DNA of 64,000 nucleotides. Origin: Phycisphaerae bacterium RAS2 (GTDB taxonomy: Bacteria > Planctomycetota > Phycisphaerae > UBA1845 > UTPLA1). Under the pieces are notes generated by a model. That model made no database searches and was not told the DNA's origin. It saw only the letters and a program-made list of their open reading frames with translations. The translations under genes and the position numbers were made by a program. The stretch is from contig CP036352.1 of the NCBI GenBank assembly GCA_007753915.1, forward strand, positions 3,783,306 through 3,847,305, written 5' to 3'. This document shows, one piece after another, positions 61,279 to 64,000 of this stretch; position 1 is the first letter of the stretch; the number at the start of each line of letters is the position of its first letter.

Positions 61279-62077
61279 GCTGCATACTGATCGATTCGCT
61301 TCGCCGCCGCGCAACCGGTGTGCCCCCGCAAGCCGGGCCCTCGCGCTGTGCCTCATCGCCGGCATCCTCTGCGGCTGTTCGGGGAGGAGTAAGACCTGGT
61401 ACCAGCGCAAGACGTCCAAGGACTTTGTCGACCTCGCCCTCGAGTCGCCCAATCCCGACGAGCGCCGCGAGGGGGTGAACGGCCTGTCGAACAGCGCCGA
61501 CGCCGCGACCGACTGGGCCGTCAAAGTCTTTGATACGATCGCGCGCACCGACAGCAACACCGCGGTGCGCTGCGCCGCCGTCCGCGCGATGCACCGGTCG
61601 GCCGGCCCGCAGCATCTGCCGACGCTGCTGAAGATTCTCCGCAGCGCTTCGCAGCGGCTTGACGACGTACGCCCGGCTCCCGGGCCGCTCCGCTGGGAGG
61701 CTGCCCGCCTTTTGGCTGCGATCGTCGGCGGGCAGAGCTATACTCCCGAGCAGCGCGATGAAGTCCTTTACGTGTTGCGCGATCGGGCCGTCGAAGACCA
61801 CGACCGCAACGTGCGGCTCGCGCTCATCGACGCACTTGGTTTCTTCCACGATCGCGCCGTGCTGGAGACGCTCATCGCCCTGCTTCGAGACGAGGACTTC
61901 GCCATCACGCGCGCTGCCGAGCAGAGCCTGATCGCACTGACCGGTGTCACCCATCGGCACAGTCCCGACGCATGGCAGGCATGGCTCGATAAGGCGGCCG
62001 ACCCATTCGAATTGGCCGGGTACACACCGGCCGAAGCCCGCGTTGAGAGCAAGTCCAACTGGAGCTGGGACTGGTAG
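61259..62077 (+). CDS. HEAT-repeat lipoprotein
   Basis: Protein of 272 aa with a lipoprotein signal (RALALCLIAGILCGC, lipobox LCGC). The mature part is an array of helical HEAT/PBS-lyase-type repeats, for example NPDERREGVNGLSNSADAAT, NTAVRCAAVRAMHRSAGPQH, DRNVRLALIDALGFFHDRAV and DFAITRAAEQSLIALTGVTH. These usually form protein-binding scaffolds. It starts 20 bases before the murI stop, suggesting coupling, but no functional link is known. Confidence 0.83.
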   Translation: MPPHRNKLHTDRFASPPRNRCAPASRALALCLIAGILCGCSGRSKTWYQRKTSKDFVDLALESPNPDERREGVNGLSNSADAATDWAVKVFDTIARTDSNTAVRCAAVRAMHRSAGPQHLPTLLKILRSASQRLDDVRPAPGPLRWEAARLLAAIVGGQSYTPEQRDEVLYVLRDRAVEDHDRNVRLALIDALGFFHDRAVLETLIALLRDEDFAITRAAEQSLIALTGVTHRHSPDAWQAWLDKAADPFELAGYTPAEARVESKSNWSWDW

Positions 62078-62192
62078 CGAGATTTCCGTCCCGGCTGACC
62101 CTGTACAGATACAACATCGTGATCGGCGAATTGTTTCCAGCATCCGCCAAGCGGTTGGAAGCAGCGTAGCCATTACCCGGAGGCTTGAAGCA

Positions 62193-63527
62193 ATGCCAAT
62201 CGTGACTGATCGACGGCACCACACTGGACTGGCCTTGCTGGCGCTGATCGTGGGCGGCGGTTGCCAGGTCGGCCCCGTTGCCCTGCAAATAGGTCAGGCG
62301 GAGTACAACGAGGCGATCCAGCACTCATCGGCACGGCAGATGCTTCTGAACCTGGTCCGCCTCAAGTACCGCGAGCTGCCGCTCGTTCTGGATATCAGCA
62401 GCATCTCGTCCCAATTTGAAATCGCCAGCGCTGCAGGAGTCAGCGGGCGCCTCAATGAAAACGTCGGCCAGGGCGCGCGAGGAATTTCGTCATCCGCGGG
62501 CTTTGATCCCGACGGCCCGACCGGCGGCCTCGGCACAAGCGGAAGCCGCGTTACCGGGAGCAATCCCGACTGGCTCGATTTGAGCGCGTCGTTCAGTTAC
62601 ACCGAGCGTCCGACGATTACCTATAGCCCGCTTCACGGCGGTGATTATGTCCAGCGCATGCTTTCCCCCATCGGTGTCGAGACGGTCGTTACCCTCTGCA
62701 ACACCGGCTGGCGCATCGACCGCGTCCTGAATCTCACCGTGCAAGACATGAATGGTCTGGACAATCTCGGATCGGCATCCGGGCCGACGCCGACGCTCGC
62801 GCCGGACTGCAAGGCATTTCGCGCCGCGCTGCGTCAGATGCGCAAGCTTCAGGTACTCCGAGCGATCAGCCTCGAGTTTGAATCGATTCCCGACGATCTC
62901 GCCTCGCCCATAGAAAAGGACCGGATCACGGCAGAGGACCTCCTGACCGCGGCCGCAGCGAACGCAAAATTTCGCCCGATCGACAACGGCGAACGCTTTG
63001 TCCTATCGCGCGATCGAAAGCGCGCGATCCTGCGCCTGAGCGATGCGCCGGAGCACGCCGAACAAGTTGCCGCGCTGCGCGATCAACTCGAATTGGCGGC
63101 GGATCAGTTTGTTTATGAACTCGTCCCCGCGCGAACCCAGACGGCTGGATACATCCCCGAAAAAGGACCGAAAACTCGAATCGTCCTCGATACGCGCTCG
63201 CTGGGAGGCGTGCTCTTCTTCCTTTCGGAATGCACGGTGCCGCCGGATTCTCACGTCGAAGCCGGGCTGGTTACCCAGACCGTCGATCGCGACGGGCAGC
63301 CCTTCGACTGGGGGTCGGTCATGAACGAGTTAATGGTCATTCACACGTCGCGCTGGCCCTCAAAGGACGCCTACGTCTCGGTGCGCAAGCGCGGCCATTG
63401 GTTCTACATTCGCTACGATGATCTAAATTCAAAGAGCACGTTCATGTTGCTCGGTCAGATTTTCAGGCTTCAGGCGGGCGAAGCCAAGAGTACGGCTCCG
63501 GTGCTCACGCTGCCCATCGGCGGTTGA
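62193..63527 (+). CDS. Hypothetical lipoprotein, 444 aa
   Basis: Unrecognised protein. The signal HHTGLALLALIVGGGCQVG has a GGC lipobox. The mature part begins QAEYNEAIQHSSARQMLLNL followed by VRLKYRELPLVLDISSISSQ, a pattern I have seen on uncharacterised bacterial lipoproteins. The middle contains a predicted beta-rich section and the end a conserved-looking RGHWFYIRYDDLNSKSTFML. GGAGG lies nine bases before the ATG. It follows the HEAT lipoprotein in the same direction, so both may act at the same membrane. Confidence 0.75.
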   Translation: MPIVTDRRHHTGLALLALIVGGGCQVGPVALQIGQAEYNEAIQHSSARQMLLNLVRLKYRELPLVLDISSISSQFEIASAAGVSGRLNENVGQGARGISSSAGFDPDGPTGGLGTSGSRVTGSNPDWLDLSASFSYTERPTITYSPLHGGDYVQRMLSPIGVETVVTLCNTGWRIDRVLNLTVQDMNGLDNLGSASGPTPTLAPDCKAFRAALRQMRKLQVLRAISLEFESIPDDLASPIEKDRITAEDLLTAAAANAKFRPIDNGERFVLSRDRKRAILRLSDAPEHAEQVAALRDQLELAADQFVYELVPARTQTAGYIPEKGPKTRIVLDTRSLGGVLFFLSECTVPPDSHVEAGLVTQTVDRDGQPFDWGSVMNELMVIHTSRWPSKDAYVSVRKRGHWFYIRYDDLNSKSTFMLLGQIFRLQAGEAKSTAPVLTLPIGG

Positions 63528-63533
63528 GTGAAA

Positions 63534-63998
63534 CTACGACGCGACCATGTCGTGATCCGCAGCCTGCCGGCGCTCGATCACCCGGCCGACCATCAGCCCC
63601 GCCTCGAACAACACCAGCATCGGCACCGCCAGCATCAGCATCGTGCCGATATCCGGCGTCGGCGTGATGACGGCCGACGCGACCAGCACCGCCAGCACCA
63701 CAAACCGTCGCGCGCTGCGCATCTGCACCGATGTCACAATGCGCATGGCAATGAGAAACACCACCACGATCGGCACCTGAAACCCCAGCCCGAACGCCAG
63801 CGCCAGATTGGTGACAAACCCGAGGTACTCCGCCACGCTGAAAAACGGCTGCACGATCTGCTTCGCGCTGGCTTTCTGCATCGGCATGTAATACGTCTCG
63901 CCATCGTGATACACGTTCAGCCGCCGCGTGCGCGGGTCCAGCCAGATCTGGCCGTCGACCGGGTCGGCCGGCTCCACCGTCGCAACGGGAATGTTCAT
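63534..63998 (-). CDS. tatC: Sec-independent translocase subunit TatC (truncated by window edge)
   Basis: C-terminal 154 residues of a TatC-like protein; the gene continues beyond position 64000. FFSVAEYLGFVTNLALAFGL with GFQVPIVVVFLIAM is the conserved TatC cytoplasmic loop and fourth helix region. RFVVLAVLVASAVITPTPDI is the fifth segment with its P-D motif, and MLMLAVPMLVLFEAGLMVGR is the last helix. The Met at 63998 is likely internal, because the N-terminal half with the first three helices is missing. A periplasmic insertion (PVDGQIWLDPRTRRLNVYHD) precedes helix 4. TatC forms the receptor for twin-arginine signal peptides. Confidence 0.88.
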   Translation of the reverse strand: MNIPVATVEPADPVDGQIWLDPRTRRLNVYHDGETYYMPMQKASAKQIVQPFFSVAEYLGFVTNLALAFGLGFQVPIVVVFLIAMRIVTSVQMRSARRFVVLAVLVASAVITPTPDIGTMLMLAVPMLVLFEAGLMVGRVIERRQAADHDMVAS

Positions 63999-64000
63999 GC

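Overview
This window is high-GC, gene-dense bacterial DNA, and the gene set points to a planctomycete, probably of the Phycisphaerae or a relative. The evidence is a combination of traits: secreted proteins with C-terminal dockerin-like EF-hand pairs, several PEP-CTERM anchors, a thrombospondin-type-3 repeat protein, membrane proteins ending in a CxxCGYxLR...CPECG zinc ribbon, and many short interspersed palindromic repeats that run into genes. No tRNA, rRNA, CRISPR array or transposase was seen.

Layout. 1-9.3 kb: housekeeping and metabolic genes (trpS, a HAD phosphatase, an MBL hydrolase, PPi-type phosphofructokinase, an RNA methyltransferase, a GNAT protein). 9.4-13.7 kb: three secreted or surface proteins. 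13.8-16.3 kb: rho and coaE. 17.3-33.5 kb: a molybdenum-hydroxylase island with two fold-type-II PLP enzymes, an SsnA-type amidohydrolase, MocA, a YgfK-type flavo/iron-sulfur protein, a one-chain Se-dependent-type xanthine dehydrogenase, XdhC, and a separate three-subunit dehydrogenase. Its composition matches the ssnA/ygfK/xdh purine-catabolism gene set known from other bacteria. 33.7-42.3 kb: uvrA, a rhomboid protease with zinc ribbons, an MFS carrier, a lipoprotein esterase and a glycosyltransferase.

42.4-46.5 kb is the most unusual part. A stretch of about 1.06 kb has no protein gene but encodes, on the minus strand, what looks like a very large structured RNA. Its ends pair through a perfect 12-bp helix, it has its own promoter and a U7 terminator, and it contains several hairpins with GNRA or UUCG loops and G-U pairs. 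Next to it a two-gene defence-like cassette (a NucS-like PD-(D/E)xK protein and an AbiJ/HEPN-like protein) lies between a decayed copy of the 5' end of rnpA and the intact rnpA.

46.8-64 kb: a TSUP permease, accA, purL with two PurS-like domains, a lipoprotein of the guanidino-modifying superfamily, two paralogous PEP-CTERM proteins behind a strong promoter, a GT4/GH57 alpha-glucan pair, a dockerin-type protein coupled to scpB, murI, two lipoproteins and the start-side-truncated end of tatC.

Interspersed repeats occur throughout. Four genes of the molybdenum-hydroxylase island carry in-frame palindromic insertions, and mocA is bracketed by a 49-bp inverted repeat.
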